The notes under the pieces were generated by a model, which searched no databases, was not told the DNA's origin, and was given only the letters and a program-made list of their open reading frames with translations. 6,735 bases of DNA from assembly GCA_011040545.1 (NCBI GenBank), contig DQYM01000141.1, positions 1 to 6,735 of the forward strand. Direction: 5' to 3'. This stretch comes from Candidatus Bathyarchaeota archaeon (GTDB taxonomy: Archaea > Thermoproteota > Bathyarchaeia > EX4484-135). The translations under genes and the position numbers were made by a program. Position 1 is the stretch's first letter. Every line of letters starts with the position of its first letter. Positions 5,548 through 6,735 of this stretch are shown here, piece by piece.

Positions 5548-6159
5548 TTGCCCGAGAGGGCTTTCGTAATAGTTGAGGAAGAGGAGGACAGGGATAGGCA
5601 GGGGAGTGGCTCCCCGCTGCCCCCACCTACGCCAATTGAGCCACTAATCCCAAGGCCCACGTGGGAGGAGAGGCCCTTCTTGCTCTCCGTTATATCGCTT
5701 GGCCTTGGTAGCTTAGGCTTGCTCGTGCTCTTCCTCGGCCTAGCCATCTTGGTAACCGCACTAGGTGGCTTTGGCTTCTTCATCCCTGGCTTCGGCATAA
5801 TAATAGTGAAGAGCAGCCCAATTAGCCTATCTGGGAGCCCAATTGTTGATGCCATTCTGGCCTCAGCCTTCCTCATGGCCATTGGCGTGGTAGCCTACGT
5901 AGCTGGCTATGGCCTATGGCATTTCAAGCGCTGGGCCTTCGGCCTAGCACTTAGCCTAGCCGTCCTCGTGTTCGTCTTCGGCGTTGGCTTGCTAACCCTC
6001 GCTTACGGCTACCTCCACGTGATCCTATCCTACTACTTGGTTAGCGAGGAGTTCGTGGCAGAGCTGTATAGCGCTATCATAACTACGGCCATCCTATCCA
6101 TAGGCCCAGCTGCCTTCATGATGGTTTACCTCGTCCACGTGAGGCACTTCTTTGAGTAA
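5548..6159 (+). CDS. Four-helix membrane protein with acidic, proline-rich N-terminus
   Basis: I do not recognise this 203-residue protein. The N-terminus holds an acidic cluster (EEEEDRDR, 10-17) followed by a proline-rich stretch (SPLPPPTPIEPLIPRP, 22-37), and is presumably cytoplasmic. Hydrophobic segments follow at about 44-70, 99-121, 128-152 and 174-197. A glycine-aromatic stretch (ALGGFGFFIPGFGIIIV, 71-87) after the first could re-enter the membrane, and HFKRW at 125-129 is a basic turn between the second and third helices. There is no cleavable signal peptide. The start is TTG at 5548, supported by a TATA box 30 nt upstream that predicts a leaderless message; the next in-frame ATG (5875) would remove the first helix. 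It follows trm1 by 24 nt but has its own promoter, so it need not share trm1's role. Confidence 0.82.
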   Translation: MPERAFVIVEEEEDRDRQGSGSPLPPPTPIEPLIPRPTWEERPFLLSVISLGLGSLGLLVLFLGLAILVTALGGFGFFIPGFGIIIVKSSPISLSGSPIVDAILASAFLMAIGVVAYVAGYGLWHFKRWAFGLALSLAVLVFVFGVGLLTLAYGYLHVILSYYLVSEEFVAELYSAIITTAILSIGPAAFMMVYLVHVRHFFE

Positions 6160-6179
6160 GCAGCCCTACTACGCTACTG

Positions 6180-6671
6180 CTAGGGGGCTAGCTTGTAGCC
6201 TATCTTGCGGAGGAACTCCCTACGCTCCCTTACGTGCTCTGGCCCCTCAACTCCCTTGGTCCTAAAGCCATCTATGATGCCTAAGAGGGCCCTATTGCCA
6301 TCTTCATCCTCAAATACCACGGCCTTCACTGGGTTAGCTGTTGCACAGAGGATAGTGCATACCTCTGGTACAGCCTTTATGGCATTTAGCACGTTTATTG
6401 GGTAGGCATTCCTAATCAGTATGAAGAACGTATGGCCAGCAGCTACCTTTAGGGCGTTCTCAGTAGCAACCTCAATTAGCTCATCATCATTCCCCTCCCT
6501 CCTCACCAGGCAGGGGCCACTTGCCTCGCAGAAGGCTATGCCGAACTTGATGTTTGGCACGGAGCCCACTAGGGCCTCGTAGAGATCCTCAACCGTCTTT
6601 ATGAAGTGCGATATGCCTACTATTATGTTGCAGCCCTCTGGTATCCTAAGCGGTATGGCCTCAAGCTTCAC
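6180..6671 (-). CDS. Adenosine-specific kinase (Ado_K / DUF355 family)
   Basis: This 163-residue protein belongs to the small archaeal and thermophile family typified by Pyrobaculum PAE2307, described as an adenosine-specific kinase; the physiological reaction is still uncertain. Conserved blocks are unmistakable: IPEGCNIIVGISHFIKTVEDLYEALVGSVP at about 10-39, the near-invariant KFGIAFCEASGPCLVRREGNDDELIE at about 42-67, GHTFFILIRNAYPINVLNAIKAVPEV at 79-104, CATANPVKAVV at 109-119 and LGIIDGFRTKGVEG at 129-142. Length agrees with the family. Two GTG codons could start it. I prefer the one at 6671, which gives the usual MK(L/I)E opening and lies about 35 nt from the TATA-like element near 6706, allowing a leader of about 5 nt; the GTG at 6683 would add four residues. 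It converges on the membrane-protein gene with 20 nt between stops. Confidence 0.94.
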   Translation of the reverse strand: MKLEAIPLRIPEGCNIIVGISHFIKTVEDLYEALVGSVPNIKFGIAFCEASGPCLVRREGNDDELIEVATENALKVAAGHTFFILIRNAYPINVLNAIKAVPEVCTILCATANPVKAVVFEDEDGNRALLGIIDGFRTKGVEGPEHVRERREFLRKIGYKLAP

Positions 6672-6703
6672 GGCCGTCCCCACAGGCTGGTCGGCTAAAG
6701 GGG

Positions 6704-6713
6704 CTTAAGGCTT
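6704..6713 (-). promoter_or_regulatory. Weak TATA-like element upstream of the adenosine-specific kinase
   Basis: On the minus strand AAGCCTTAAG resembles the AAGCCTTATA of the promoters at 1374 and 5511 but lacks the TATA core. Applying the window's 29-30 nt spacing from the A of TTA predicts transcription starting near 6676, just upstream of the GTG at 6671. A cotranscribed upstream gene beyond the window is an alternative: on the minus strand a frame reading LAELVEHQALSPF runs in from the edge and stops at 6661. Confidence 0.35.
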
Positions 6714-6735
6714 GGTGCTCTACCAGCTCGGCCAG

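Noticed and set aside
5340..5882. Minus-strand open frame of 180 codons across the end of trm1 and the start of the membrane-protein gene.
   Set aside because: It is antisense to both a certain gene (trm1) and a well-supported one, is low-complexity Ser/Pro/Lys rich, and matches no family I know.
6714..6733. On the minus strand this resembles a tRNA D-arm (AGCTGGTAGAGCACC), hinting at a tRNA or split-tRNA half at the window edge.
   Set aside because: The sequence that follows does not form an anticodon stem, U33 is missing in the only plausible loop, the D-stem would have mismatches, and no T-arm is present. The stretch also reads as an open coding frame on the minus strand.

Overview
The window comes from an archaeon, most likely a thermophilic member of the Thermoproteota (crenarchaeal side). 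The pointers are an archaeal/eukaryotic-type ribosomal protein L32e, an archaeal-type Trm1, an archaeal adenosine-specific kinase and a THEP1-type NTPase. TTA-TATA promoters sit about 29-30 nt ahead of start codons with no leader, and AGG, ATA and CTA codons are used heavily. I cannot fix the genus.

Layout from left to right: (1) Minus-strand pair: L32e (261-722), then a zinc-ribbon protein of unknown function cut by the window start (1-251). (2) A divergent pair of unrecognised genes leaving one nearly mirror-symmetric promoter: a protein with a proline linker and a C-terminal zinc ribbon (820-1344, minus), and a three-helix membrane protein with proline-rich tails (1418-1870, plus). (3) An isolated urocanate hydratase gene, hutU (1963-3690, plus), with no other histidine-degradation gene beside it. 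(4) A second divergent pair sharing an AT-rich element: a THEP1 NTPase (3732-4283, minus) and trm1 (4348-5523, plus). (5) A four-helix membrane protein (5548-6159, plus), whose TATA box lies in the last codons of trm1. (6) A convergent adenosine-specific kinase (6180-6671, minus).

Most recognised genes are housekeeping functions (ribosome, tRNA modification, nucleotide metabolism) plus one amino-acid catabolic enzyme. They do not form an evident pathway, and I see no defence system, mobile element, CRISPR array or RNA gene. The least explained part is the zinc-ribbon/membrane-protein pair at 820-1870. The most coherent whole-window signal is promoter architecture: fixed TATA-to-start spacing, two divergent gene pairs each sharing one TATA-like element, TTG leaderless starts, and a TATA box doubling as a stop codon. 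No strong case for a wholly new system can be made from this sequence alone.
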